From assembly GCA_021730635.1 (NCBI GenBank), contig JAJNNC010000009.1:248001-312000 (forward strand): a DNA stretch of 64,000 nt, read 5' to 3'. A model generated the notes under the pieces. That model did not search any database, was not told where the DNA came from, and saw nothing but the letters and a program-made list of their open reading frames with translations. Shown here piece after piece: positions 28,443 through 36,869 of this stretch (positions within the stretch are counted from its first letter, which is position 1; every line of letters begins with the position of its first letter). Both the position numbers and the translations under genes were made by a program. Source of the stretch: Catalimonadaceae bacterium JC749 (lineage in GTDB: Bacteria; Bacteroidota; Bacteroidia; Cytophagales; Cyclobacteriaceae).

Positions 28443-29723
28443 ATGCATAATAATCATTCAAATGCAGAGTTTGACTTCCGAGTTACCGATCCATTCCCAT
28501 CGTTAGATACCCGACAGCAGCGGATTGAGCTGATAAGCCAGGTACTTATGGAAATTGCGGGAGGTAATTTTGAGCAAATTGCCCCAATTTCTGATCATTT
28601 CGACGAAATTGACGCCATTGCTTCAGGTGTCAATATGCTGAGTGAAGAATTAAGGGAAACGGTTATTTCCAGAAATTACCTGGATAGTGTGTTGAGAAGC
28701 ATAGTTGATATGCTTTTTATATTTGATGAGCAATTTGTAATCCAACAAGTCACTCCAAAAGTTTGTGAATTATTAAAAACCAATGAAAATAACTTAGTTG
28801 AATACCCTATAAATGTTTTGTTTGATGGCCGAAAAAAGAGATTTCTTCAACGTATAAAAGCTTCATTGCGAGAAAAAGAAATCCTCTATAATATAACTAC
28901 CTCCTTCAAGATGGCCAACAAAGAAAAACTTCCGGTCACGATTTCTTTCTTTACATTGAAAAATAACCAAAACAAAACCACTGGATATTTAATGATTGCC
29001 GATGATGTAAAAGAAAAAATCCTTATGTCTAATGCGCTAAAGCAAAGAAACGAGGAGTTGAAAACCCTGATTTATAAAACCTCCCATGATTTGAAAGGTC
29101 CGTTGGCCAGTATGTTAGGCCTTTTCAATTTATTAGAAACTGAAAAACAGGATATACTAACTCTTCAATGTTATCTATCTCATCTAAAAAATAGTGCACT
29201 TAAACTTAACAATACCATTAAAGGGCTTCTTGAGGTTGGCATGGTTGATCAGGGAGAACTTACTGAGCAAGCCTTTAGTATGTATCATACCATTCAAAGT
29301 GTGGTTAGTAGTTTGGATAATTTTCCTGGGAGAGAAGAGGTTGACATAAAAATTCAGGTTGATAAAAAATTAGAAATCACTTCACAAGAAAATTTTATCC
29401 GTTCCATTTTGCAGAATTTAATTGAAAACAGTATCAAATACCGTCAACTCAATCGTAAAGGGCCCGCAATTGTCAGTATCATTGTCCGTTCTCAAAAAGA
29501 CAGGATATTATTAACAGTAAAAGATAATGGGCAGGGAATGGATAAAAATGTCATGAAAAAAGCTTTCGATATGTTTTATAGAGGAAATGAAAGCTCCAAA
29601 GGAAGTGGGTTGGGGTTATTTATTGTCAAATCCAATGTCGAAAAACTAGGAGGGCAAATCAAAATCAGAAGTAAATCCAATGAAGGCACAGAAATAAAGA
29701 TTTATCTTCCGATAGAAAGATAA
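28443..29723 (+). CDS. soluble HAMP-like/PAS sensor histidine kinase
   Basis: 426-residue kinase with no membrane segment. Residues about 25-75 look like a HAMP-type helical module (EIAGGNFEQIAPISDHFDEI, then VNMLSEEL). A PAS domain follows (about 80-200, DMLFIFDEQFVIQQVTPKVC). The dimerisation/phosphoacceptor helix contains KTSHDLKGPLASM (His near residue 218). The HATPase domain has the N box NLIENSIKYR, G1 DNGQGMD and G2 GSGLGLFIVKS. It is the third gene of the STAS-STAS-kinase operon. No response regulator is adjacent, so output is through a distant regulator or through the STAS partners. Confidence 0.9.
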   Translation: MHNNHSNAEFDFRVTDPFPSLDTRQQRIELISQVLMEIAGGNFEQIAPISDHFDEIDAIASGVNMLSEELRETVISRNYLDSVLRSIVDMLFIFDEQFVIQQVTPKVCELLKTNENNLVEYPINVLFDGRKKRFLQRIKASLREKEILYNITTSFKMANKEKLPVTISFFTLKNNQNKTTGYLMIADDVKEKILMSNALKQRNEELKTLIYKTSHDLKGPLASMLGLFNLLETEKQDILTLQCYLSHLKNSALKLNNTIKGLLEVGMVDQGELTEQAFSMYHTIQSVVSSLDNFPGREEVDIKIQVDKKLEITSQENFIRSILQNLIENSIKYRQLNRKGPAIVSIIVRSQKDRILLTVKDNGQGMDKNVMKKAFDMFYRGNESSKGSGLGLFIVKSNVEKLGGQIKIRSKSNEGTEIKIYLPIER

Positions 29724-29796
29724 TATGCCCGCATTTTGCTTTTGAAATTTGATTTTCAAGTAACAAATTTATGTGAATGCTTACAGCTCATCCATT

Positions 29797-32532
29797 CTAT
29801 TTTGATATCTCAAACAGATAGGTACCCGAACCAGCTTTTATCTGCACATACCCTTCTGTAACCCCTATTACTTGTAGATCTTTTACTGAATTCAGTGCTT
29901 TCCCCCCTTCAGATACGGCTTCTGCACTATTGCCCGGAAGGTAAATATCTGCGGTTGTATTCACAGGAATATTGATCTCATAGAGCCACCTGTTTTCTTC
30001 CTTCTTCCAAGAAGATCGCACAGTGCCATAATAAGTCAGCAGTGTTCCTCCTCCGTCTGTCAGTCCTTCTCCAGGTATGGGTTGGATTCTGATATTTTTG
30101 TATCCTGGGCCTTCTTCCGTCGTGTTAATCCCGGCAATATTACGATACATCCAGTCGCCTATCGCTCCATAAGCATAATGGTTGTAAGAGTTCATAGAAG
30201 GGGTTTGGAAAGTACTGTCGGGTTTGATCCCATCCCAACGCTCCCAAATCGTGGTAGCACCCATGGTAACCGGATACAGCCAGGAGGGATACGTTTTCTG
30301 CATAAGCAGTTGATAAGCTACATCCGCATGCCCGAAACGGGTAAGAACATGGCACAGGTAAGGTGTGCCCAAGAAGCCTGTTGTCAGGTGAAAGTCATAA
30401 TTCCTGATATTTTGCACCAGCCTTTCTGCCGCTTGTTCCCGCATCTCTTCCGGCAACATATCAAAATGTAGAGCCAACACATAGGCCGTTTGTGTGCTGG
30501 AAACCAGTCTTCCCGTAGGTGTCACATATTCATTTCGATAAGCTTCCTTGATATTCTTGAGCAGATCAGTATACTTTTCCACCGCTTCTGTTTTGCCCAG
30601 CACCTGCGCAGCATTGATTATCAGTTGGGTAGAGTAAGCAAAGAAACACTGGGCAATCAGATATTTATCTGTGATAGCAGCCTTGCCATCGGGGTCGTCA
30701 CTGGGGCTATAAAAGAGCCAATCGCCAAAATGAAAGCCCTTGTTCCATAAATAGTCCTGGCTCTGATCCTGTATATATTGCACCCAGGCTTCCATGCTTT
30801 CATACTGTTCTTCTAGTATTCTCTCATCGCCATATAGCAGATACATTTCCCAGGGAATAATGGTCGCCACATCGGCCCATCCGGCGCTTCCTGCTGCTGA
30901 TTTCCCCAGTACATTGGGCACTACAAAAGTAACTGCCCCATTAGGCAGCTGGTCAGCGGCAATGTCTTTAACCCATTTGGTAAAGAAACTATGAACATTC
31001 ATATTATAGGCTGCTGTCCGAAAAAATACCTGTGCATCGCCTGTCCACCCCAGACGTTCGTCACGTTGCGGACAATCTGTGGGTACATCCAGGAAGTTGC
31101 CTTTTTGCCCCCATTGTATATTTTTTTGTAGTTGGTTTAACAGAGAATCAGAAGTGGTAAAAGAACCTGTAGGCGGCATATCAGAGTAAAGTGCTATCGC
31201 AGTCAGGTTCGCCGGCTTAAGCTCACCGGGAAACCCTTCTATCCTCACATATCGAAATCCCTGAAAGGTGAAATGGGGCTCAAAAGTTTCGGGTTCACCT
31301 CCTTTAAGAATGTATGTGTTTTTCTGTTTTGCCGACCTCAGATTTTCTGTATAAAAATTTCCTTCTTTATCCAACACCTCAGCATGATACAGAGTAATAG
31401 AATCCCCTGCCTTGCCCTGTACGTTGACCTGCACCCAACCAACCAGATTCTGACCAAAATCAGCCACCAATTCTCCAGTGGGTGTAGTGAATATTTCAAC
31501 AGGTTGAAAAGTCTCGTGCTTACGAATAGGTTCATTGTAGGTAGCGATCAATACCTCTTTGGAGAAATTTCCCACTTGCACATTACTCCATTGACTATCG
31601 TCATAAGTTGTCTCAGACCATCCCGGCATTTCCTTCCGGGCATCATAACGCTCTCCATCATAGATTTCTGAACTCCGAATAGGACCTTCCGAGGATTTCC
31701 AGGAACCATCGGAGAGAATAGATTCTGAGGTACCATCGGCATATTGGATGTCCAGCTGAAAAAGCAGAGCTATATCGTCTCCATAGTAATTCTTCTGACC
31801 TGCAAACCCAATATACCCACGATACCAGCCACTACCAAGCACCACACCCACTGCATTGTCACCTGTTTGTAATAGAGCAGTCACATCATACACCTGATAT
31901 TGTAGTCTTTTGTGGTAACTAGTCCAGCCCGGCGTCAGATAAGCGTCCCCTACCCTTTCGCCATTAAGCCAGGCTTCATATACGCCATGGGCCGTGATGT
32001 AAACGGTAGCCGATTGAATCTTCTTGTCAGGCTGAGCAGCAAATTCTTTCCTGAAGTATGGACTGGGGCGTTGTACGGTATCTTCAGCAAAACCTGGCTG
32101 AATCCAGTTGGCTTTGAAAGCTGTGGCAGGCTCAAAGAAAGCTGTTTGCCAGAATGCTACATCACTCCATTTTGAAGTTTTCCCATTACTGTCTTTCACC
32201 CTGACCTGCCAGTAATACTTTTTCCCCGGCTGCAAGCTTTCTCCTTGGTAAGGAACATGCAACGATTGATCCGAATCAACCATGCCTGAATGCCAGATAA
32301 GGCTATTCCCTTTCTTCACATTTGATTCCTGAAGTCCTACCCGGATCTCATAAGCCGTTTGTTTGATGTTTCGCCCATCGGAGGAAAGTTGCCAGGAGAA
32401 TCTGGGTTGCGATACATCTAAACCGATAGGGTTTTCCCGGTTCTCTACAAAAATTTTATCTATGGCAACCTGGCCATTAGCATAAGACATTAGCATAAGG
32501 GTTAAGCAGGCTGTAAAAAAAATTGGTTTCAT
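29797..32532 (-). CDS. alpha-L-rhamnosidase (GH78)
   Basis: 911-residue secreted glycosidase that releases terminal alpha-L-rhamnose from plant or algal glycans and glycosides. A signal peptide (TACLTLMLMSYANGQ, cut near residue 21) is followed by a fibronectin-like domain, the Bac_rhamnosid_N domain, a concanavalin-like domain, and the six-hairpin catalytic barrel. Catalytic-region signatures are DVPTDCPQRDERLGWTGDAQ (about residues 486-505) and ATTIWERWDGI (about 776). A C-terminal beta domain closes the protein. It lies 34 bp after the NmrA-like reductase gene, same strand. It is not in a SusCD locus. Confidence 0.95.
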   Translation of the reverse strand: MKPIFFTACLTLMLMSYANGQVAIDKIFVENRENPIGLDVSQPRFSWQLSSDGRNIKQTAYEIRVGLQESNVKKGNSLIWHSGMVDSDQSLHVPYQGESLQPGKKYYWQVRVKDSNGKTSKWSDVAFWQTAFFEPATAFKANWIQPGFAEDTVQRPSPYFRKEFAAQPDKKIQSATVYITAHGVYEAWLNGERVGDAYLTPGWTSYHKRLQYQVYDVTALLQTGDNAVGVVLGSGWYRGYIGFAGQKNYYGDDIALLFQLDIQYADGTSESILSDGSWKSSEGPIRSSEIYDGERYDARKEMPGWSETTYDDSQWSNVQVGNFSKEVLIATYNEPIRKHETFQPVEIFTTPTGELVADFGQNLVGWVQVNVQGKAGDSITLYHAEVLDKEGNFYTENLRSAKQKNTYILKGGEPETFEPHFTFQGFRYVRIEGFPGELKPANLTAIALYSDMPPTGSFTTSDSLLNQLQKNIQWGQKGNFLDVPTDCPQRDERLGWTGDAQVFFRTAAYNMNVHSFFTKWVKDIAADQLPNGAVTFVVPNVLGKSAAGSAGWADVATIIPWEMYLLYGDERILEEQYESMEAWVQYIQDQSQDYLWNKGFHFGDWLFYSPSDDPDGKAAITDKYLIAQCFFAYSTQLIINAAQVLGKTEAVEKYTDLLKNIKEAYRNEYVTPTGRLVSSTQTAYVLALHFDMLPEEMREQAAERLVQNIRNYDFHLTTGFLGTPYLCHVLTRFGHADVAYQLLMQKTYPSWLYPVTMGATTIWERWDGIKPDSTFQTPSMNSYNHYAYGAIGDWMYRNIAGINTTEEGPGYKNIRIQPIPGEGLTDGGGTLLTYYGTVRSSWKKEENRWLYEINIPVNTTADIYLPGNSAEAVSEGGKALNSVKDLQVIGVTEGYVQIKAGSGTYLFEISK

Positions 32533-32566
32533 TCTAGGTTGTTTAGTCAGTAGTAGTTAGCAGTCC

Positions 32567-33430
32567 TTACTGATGACCACTTAGAGAATGATCAACATAT
32601 GCTTTGAGATCTGTGGGTTTTCTATATAATAAAGGCTGCATGCCTTCACCTGTGTAATCCAGTGCCCCCTTGGAAAAGGTAATGCCAACGCCTGCTTGCA
32701 AGGTTATGACCTCCTGTGGTAAGCCCGCTTGCCTCATTCGTTCTTTAAAGGATTCAACAGACAGATCATGATAGGATATCTTTTTCCCGGAAACAGCACT
32801 GACCTTGTCAGCAATTTCCTGTAAGGTATAAGCCTGTGTAGAAGCAAACTCATATGTTTTATTTTGGTGTTGCTCAGGCTGAGCCAAGGCATTAGCAGCG
32901 GCTTCTGCCATTTCTGCTCTCAGGGCCAAATTGACTTTTGCTCCTTGGCTTGGAAAATACCAGTGGCCACTTTCCATTGCATTTCCCAAGAACCAAGGCA
33001 GGTACTCTGCATAAAAAGTGTTTCTGAAAATAGTATACGGAATACCCGAACCTGTTAATAGCTTTTCTGTGCCTGCATGGTCTTCAGCGATAGGGCTTAA
33101 CAATTTGCTAGCTTGCAACATACTGGTATAAAAAATTTGTTGAACGCCCGCTTCTTTAGCTGCTTGCATGACGTTGGCATGTTGTCCGACCCTGTCTGGA
33201 AAGGTACTGGAAGAAATGAGCATGACCCTCTTCACTCCTTTCATGGCGGCTTGTAAGGAGCCATAGTCTGAATAGTCTCCTACTCGAAGACCGACTCCTT
33301 TATGTTGCCATGCCTTGCCTTTCTCACTATTTCTGACTAACCCAGCAATGTCAGTCTTGTTATGTTTAGATAATAGGAAATCAATGATTGCACTTCCCAA
33401 GTGTCCGTTTGCACCCGTAATCAGTAGCAT
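32567..33430 (-). CDS. NmrA-like NAD(P)H-dependent oxidoreductase (quinone oxidoreductase 2 type)
   Basis: 287-residue atypical short-chain dehydrogenase. The dinucleotide-binding loop TGANGHLGSAI is at residues 5-15. LISSSTFPDRVGQHANVMQA (about 71-90) and FYTSMLQASKLL follow the QorB/YtfG pattern, in which the usual catalytic Tyr-x3-Lys is missing. It probably reduces quinones or senses the NADPH/NADP ratio. It is upstream of the rhamnosidase gene by 34 bp, but a functional link is not obvious. Confidence 0.88.
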   Translation of the reverse strand: MLLITGANGHLGSAIIDFLLSKHNKTDIAGLVRNSEKGKAWQHKGVGLRVGDYSDYGSLQAAMKGVKRVMLISSSTFPDRVGQHANVMQAAKEAGVQQIFYTSMLQASKLLSPIAEDHAGTEKLLTGSGIPYTIFRNTFYAEYLPWFLGNAMESGHWYFPSQGAKVNLALRAEMAEAAANALAQPEQHQNKTYEFASTQAYTLQEIADKVSAVSGKKISYHDLSVESFKERMRQAGLPQEVITLQAGVGITFSKGALDYTGEGMQPLLYRKPTDLKAYVDHSLSGHQ

Positions 33431-33501
33431 GGTTAATTTTTTTATCTTGAAACGTTTTGCTTTTCATTATTCACCCCCCCAGGGAATTACCAGACCTAGC
33501 T

Positions 33502-33529
33502 TTTGAATTTAGTAATTTTCATATTTTTG
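33502..33529 (+). promoter_or_regulatory. candidate promoter directly at the M23 peptidase start
   Basis: TTTG at 33502-33505, a 16 bp spacer, and TATTTTTG at 33522-33529. The predicted start falls at or near the ATG at 33534, which would give a leaderless mRNA. The spacer is shorter than the 18-20 bp of the other matches here. Confidence 0.4.
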
Positions 33530-33533
33530 TGTT

Positions 33534-34208
33534 ATGGTATCCAAAGATTATATCGAAAAACTTTTATCGCAAAGACGTTTTTTCCCGGTCATTAAACTGC
33601 CTTCTGAAAAAAAAATCATCTGGCTCGACCTGACAGCCAATAATAAACAACTGGTGGCAGAACTACTCGCCGATACCCCCTTATTTTCCAAACTGGTTTT
33701 TGAAGATTTGCTGCAGGGAAACATAGGTGTAGGGGGCTATGGGGAGAACCGTATCATCTATTTGAGAAGTAATCACTATCAGGGAGAAGAACCACGCTCC
33801 GTTCATCTTGGCATGGATATATGGATGGCTGAAAATACGCCCATCTATGCTCCTTTTGAGGCTACTATCCATAGCTTCCAGGATAATCAGGGATTTGGCA
33901 ATTATGGGCCTACCCTGATTTTGGAACATCGGATTGAAGGCATTACTTTTTACACCCTGTATGGCCATCTTAGCCGGAAAAGTATGTTGCACTGGCGGAA
34001 AGGGAATCCCATTCAGGCGGGTGAAGAAATTGGTAGCATTGGCGCTTATCCTGAAAATGGAGACTGGCCTCCCCACCTTCATTTTCAGGTCATGACCTCT
34101 TTAGAAGGCAATACAGGGGATTTTCCCGGCGTTGCTTCACCCAGTCAGGCTTCCTATTATCTGGAAATCTGCCCCGACCCTAACCTCATTTTACAACTTC
34201 CAGTCTGA
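33534..34208 (+). CDS. M23 family metallopeptidase-like protein without signal peptide
   Basis: 224-residue protein with a LytM/M23 domain. The zinc ligands are all visible: His91 and Asp95 (HLGMDIW), then His183 in PPHLHFQ, with the catalytic His145 in LYGHLS likely. M23 enzymes normally cleave peptidoglycan cross-links in the periplasm, but this one has no signal peptide and begins with about 85 residues of unrelated sequence. It may be cytosolic, with a non-cell-wall role, or exported without a classical signal. The J-domain gene follows 35 bp downstream. Confidence 0.82.
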   Translation: MVSKDYIEKLLSQRRFFPVIKLPSEKKIIWLDLTANNKQLVAELLADTPLFSKLVFEDLLQGNIGVGGYGENRIIYLRSNHYQGEEPRSVHLGMDIWMAENTPIYAPFEATIHSFQDNQGFGNYGPTLILEHRIEGITFYTLYGHLSRKSMLHWRKGNPIQAGEEIGSIGAYPENGDWPPHLHFQVMTSLEGNTGDFPGVASPSQASYYLEICPDPNLILQLPV

Positions 34209-34243
34209 TAAAGAGTAATAAGTATTAGATTATCTTTTTTGTT

Positions 34244-34801
34244 GTGGGCCAATACTTCAAGATACTAGGATTACCCGAGAATGCCAGTAAAGCGCAGATT
34301 AAACGAGCCTATCGCAAGTTAGCACTGCAATACCATCCTGACAGAAATTCTTCTCCAGAAGCACACGAACGTTTCTTACAAATCACCGAAGCGTATGAGA
34401 TGCTGACCGGAGCCGGCCAAAGCAACATCCCTTTTGTCAGATACTACAGAAAAACCTATCAGGATGAAAATTTCAGAAGACAAACGGCGAGGGAAAGAGC
34501 CCAGCGTCAAGCCAGAATGCAGTATGAGGAGTTCTGTAAAAACAATGAAGTTTTCCGAAAAGCCTGGTACTACCGGCCTACCCTTTGGCTGGTCTATGTC
34601 ATTTACTGGCTGAGTTGGTCTTTTGGCATTTTCCTGATCCTTTCTCCCGCTACAGTCAGTATCTACATCCACGTGAAAGGGGGATACTGGTGGCAGGGAC
34701 TCTTCTGTATACCGCTCATCCTGGCGGGTCTGTTGGTCATTCACCAGAGCATTCGCCTCAAAAAAGAAGCTTCTCCCTATTTTCAGCAGCATTCATTGTA
34801 A
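34244..34801 (+). CDS. membrane-bound J-domain protein
   Basis: 185-residue DnaJ-domain protein starting at GTG (34244). The J domain covers residues 1-57 with the HPD motif at 31-33, so it should stimulate a DnaK ATPase. The rest lacks the Gly/Phe and zinc-finger regions of true DnaJ. Two membrane helices are visible near residues 113-135 (WLVYVIYWLSWSFGIFLIL) and 150-170. The product is thus a membrane-tethered co-chaperone. It follows the M23 gene in the same direction. Confidence 0.88.
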   Translation: MGQYFKILGLPENASKAQIKRAYRKLALQYHPDRNSSPEAHERFLQITEAYEMLTGAGQSNIPFVRYYRKTYQDENFRRQTARERAQRQARMQYEEFCKNNEVFRKAWYYRPTLWLVYVIYWLSWSFGIFLILSPATVSIYIHVKGGYWWQGLFCIPLILAGLLVIHQSIRLKKEASPYFQQHSL

Positions 34802-34829
34802 AAAGACCGAATGGTTGCAACCTTTTTAC
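34798..34829 (+). terminator. possible terminator after the J-domain gene
   Basis: GTAAAAAG (34798-34805) and CTTTTTAC (34822-34829) form an 8 bp inverted repeat; the left arm includes the stop codon. The inner spacer holds the palindrome GGTTGCAACC. The stem is AT-rich, so confidence is moderate. Confidence 0.45.
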
Positions 34830-34830
34830 G

Positions 34831-34868
34831 CAATTGATGTATATACAAATATAGTATATACAATTGAT
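34831..34868. promoter_or_regulatory. double-palindrome operator candidate upstream of pirin
   Basis: Two copies of the self-complementary octamer GTATATAC (34839-34846 and 34854-34861) are spaced 15 bp centre to centre. They are flanked by direct copies of CAATTGAT (34831-34838 and 34861-34868). The array ends 8 bp before the pirin start at 34877. Confidence 0.5.
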
Positions 34869-34876
34869 TTGAAGCT

Positions 34877-35584
34877 ATGAAAACTATCATGCATAAATCC
34901 CACACCCGAGGGCATGTTAACTATGGCTGGCTGGATTCTCACCATTCCTTTAGTTTTGGGAGATACTATGATCCAGACCGGGAGCAATTTGGCAAATTGC
35001 GTGTCCTCAACGACGACATTGTTGTGGGCGGTGCCGGTTTTGGCACTCACCCTCACAACAACATGGAAATTGTTTCTATTCCTTTACAAGGGGCTATTGA
35101 GCATCAGGACAGCATGGGTACCCGGGGGGTCATTCAAACGGGGGATGTACAGATTATGTCGGCCGGAAGTGGCATTACCCATTCTGAATACAACCAATCT
35201 GCTACTGAAGCTGTAAACTTTCTTCAAATTTGGGTATTGCCCCGGCAGAAAAACATCAAACCCCGATATGCACAAAAATCCTATGACCTGGGTCAATCCC
35301 TGAACCAATGGAACACCGTGGTAGCCCCTGATCATCCGGATGCGCTCCGGATTAATCAGGATGCCTACTTTCAGTTAGCCACTCTGGAAAAAGGGAAAAC
35401 TTTATCATATGAGTTAAAGAATTTCCAGCATGGGGTGTATCTCTTTGTCATTGAAGGGCGAATCAAAGTGGGAGACATCACTTTAGACAAACGTGATGGT
35501 GCAGGTTTTTACGATTTACAACACCTGACGGTGGAATCCGAAGAAAAGACCTATCTGTTGTTGATAGAAGTCCCTATGGCGTAA
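34877..35584 (+). CDS. pirin family protein
   Basis: 235-residue bicupin of the pirin/YhhW family, iron-binding, some members with quercetin 2,3-dioxygenase activity. The N-terminal cupin has the metal-binding stretch GFGTHPHNNMEIVSIPLQG (His in HPHNN, Glu in MEI). SAGSGITHSEYN is the second signature. The start segment HKSHTRGHVNYGWLDSHHSF is typical. A strong palindromic array just upstream suggests repression by a redox- or ligand-responsive regulator. No regulator gene is adjacent. Confidence 0.94.
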   Translation: MKTIMHKSHTRGHVNYGWLDSHHSFSFGRYYDPDREQFGKLRVLNDDIVVGGAGFGTHPHNNMEIVSIPLQGAIEHQDSMGTRGVIQTGDVQIMSAGSGITHSEYNQSATEAVNFLQIWVLPRQKNIKPRYAQKSYDLGQSLNQWNTVVAPDHPDALRINQDAYFQLATLEKGKTLSYELKNFQHGVYLFVIEGRIKVGDITLDKRDGAGFYDLQHLTVESEEKTYLLLIEVPMA

Positions 35585-35718
35585 GCATACCCTCAAACAG
35601 GTTTTTTATAGGCGTAGGATGAAAGCATTCGCAGAAAATCAGGAAAAAATAAATTTATGAGAAAAACATCCTTTTCAACCTGTTAGTTATTTTTCTTTCG
35701 CCTTACCATAAAACAGTA

Positions 35719-36342
35719 ATGTATATCGCAGTCTCAGGAAATATAGGAGCAGGGAAAACCACACTGGTAGAAAAACTAGCCAATCAACTTGGATGGATAG
35801 CAGAATATGAGGCAGTAGACCAGAATCCTTATCTGATAGATTTCTATCAGGATATGCGACGATGGGCGTTTCCCCTGCAAATTTGTTTCCTGAGCCATAG
35901 GTTTAGGCAAGGGCTCTCCCTAACCTCTTCTGCACAGAAAATGGTCATGGATAGAACTATTTATGAAGATGCAGAGATTTTTGCCAGAAATCTTTTCCAA
36001 TCTGGCTACCTGGAGGAACGGGATTATCAGAATTATTTGTTTTTGTATAGTACCATGGTTGAGTTGGTGGCAAAACCTGTATTGCTCATTTATCTGAAAG
36101 GAAACACCAGCACCTTGATGCAACGAGTACAACAGCGGAATTTTAAGAAAAAAATAAAAAAAAAAAATAATGAAGAGTTAATTCCATTTGACTATCTTAA
36201 TAATTTGAATATACTATACGATGAATGGATAAGAAATTTTAAGCTGTGCCCGGTTATTACGGTAGACATTGTTCGCACAGATTTAAAAGATGAAGAAAAT
36301 TTTTATGAGCTTGTTGAACAAATCAATTTATTGATAAACTGA
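35719..36342 (+). CDS. deoxynucleoside kinase
   Basis: 207-residue kinase of the dNK/dGK/dCK family, which phosphorylates deoxynucleosides for salvage. The P-loop GNIGAGKTT is at residues 8-16. The substrate-site segment EAVDQNPYLIDFYQDMRRW follows. DRTIYEDAEIF (about 79-89) carries the catalytic ERS/DR-like motif. A lid region follows near LMQRVQQRNFKKK. A run of 12 A (36156-36167) lies in the coding sequence at the lid. It is followed 9 bp later by a small gene, with which it shares a terminator. Confidence 0.9.
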   Translation: MYIAVSGNIGAGKTTLVEKLANQLGWIAEYEAVDQNPYLIDFYQDMRRWAFPLQICFLSHRFRQGLSLTSSAQKMVMDRTIYEDAEIFARNLFQSGYLEERDYQNYLFLYSTMVELVAKPVLLIYLKGNTSTLMQRVQQRNFKKKIKKKNNEELIPFDYLNNLNILYDEWIRNFKLCPVITVDIVRTDLKDEENFYELVEQINLLIN

Positions 36343-36351
36343 TTACTTTCC

Positions 36352-36618
36352 ATGGAAGATTTTTATGTTAAAAATACGAATGAAAAAATTAAGGTTTATC
36401 TGAAACTGAAACCTATACTTTTTCCGGATAATGAATTTACATTTGAAGGCACTGAAATTGTAGCAGAGGAGGGTAAATGGGGGACTGAAACTTATCCACT
36501 CACCTATCAGGATTTGTTAAAAATGTATGAAGCAGGTTTTCATACTATTGAGAAAGATGAATTTGATAGAGTAGAAGCTATGATGAAGCTGAGCTCAGAT
36601 GGAGAATTAGAGACGTAG
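36352..36618 (+). CDS. small conserved protein downstream of deoxynucleoside kinase
   Basis: 88-residue acidic soluble protein with no recognised domain. It begins 9 bp after the kinase stop and ends within the stem of a terminator, so it is clearly the last gene of that transcript. Content is a strand-rich first half (IKVYLKLKPILFPDNEFTFE) and a helical end (LTYQDLLKMYEAGF). A function in nucleotide salvage is only inferred from the neighbour. Confidence 0.65.
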   Translation: MEDFYVKNTNEKIKVYLKLKPILFPDNEFTFEGTEIVAEEGKWGTETYPLTYQDLLKMYEAGFHTIEKDEFDRVEAMMKLSSDGELET

Positions 36619-36629
36619 TCTCTTTTTTT
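36609..36629 (+). terminator. Rho-independent terminator overlapping a stop codon
   Basis: AGAGAC (36609-36614), loop GTA, GTCTCT (36618-36623), then seven T. The TAG stop of the upstream gene (36616-36618) lies in the loop and stem. Confidence 0.85.
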
Positions 36630-36809
36630 ATTTACTGCAAATACTCACTACAGATCCTTTTTTTATTACCAATTTTAAATAATTTTCCTTCGGGCAGCTA
36701 TGCCCTTGCCTGTGTCTATTATACAGGATTAACCTATTATTTCCTGATTTCTCAACGATTGTCCTCGCCAAATCCCAAATTTTTTTAAAGATTTTCTTTC
36801 CTTCAACAG

Positions 36810-36839
36810 TTTGAATGGACTGTTTCCTTTTTATTTTTG
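36810..36839 (+). promoter_or_regulatory. vegetative Bacteroidota promoter for tex
   Basis: TTTG at 36810-36813, an 18 bp spacer, TATTTTTG at 36832-36839. The predicted start is about 36845, which rules out the TTG at 36837 and supports the ATG at 36870. Confidence 0.65.
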
Positions 36840-36869
36840 CTCCCTGCATTCACATCAAAAAAGGTCAAA

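Noticed and set aside
29724-29796. Weak inverted repeat between the kinase and rhamnosidase genes as terminator
   Set aside because: The TTGAAA...TTTTCAA pairing is short and AT-only, so support is too weak.
36837-36869. TTG start for tex at 36837
   Set aside because: Lies within the -7 element of a good promoter; the ATG at 36870 gives the standard N-terminus.
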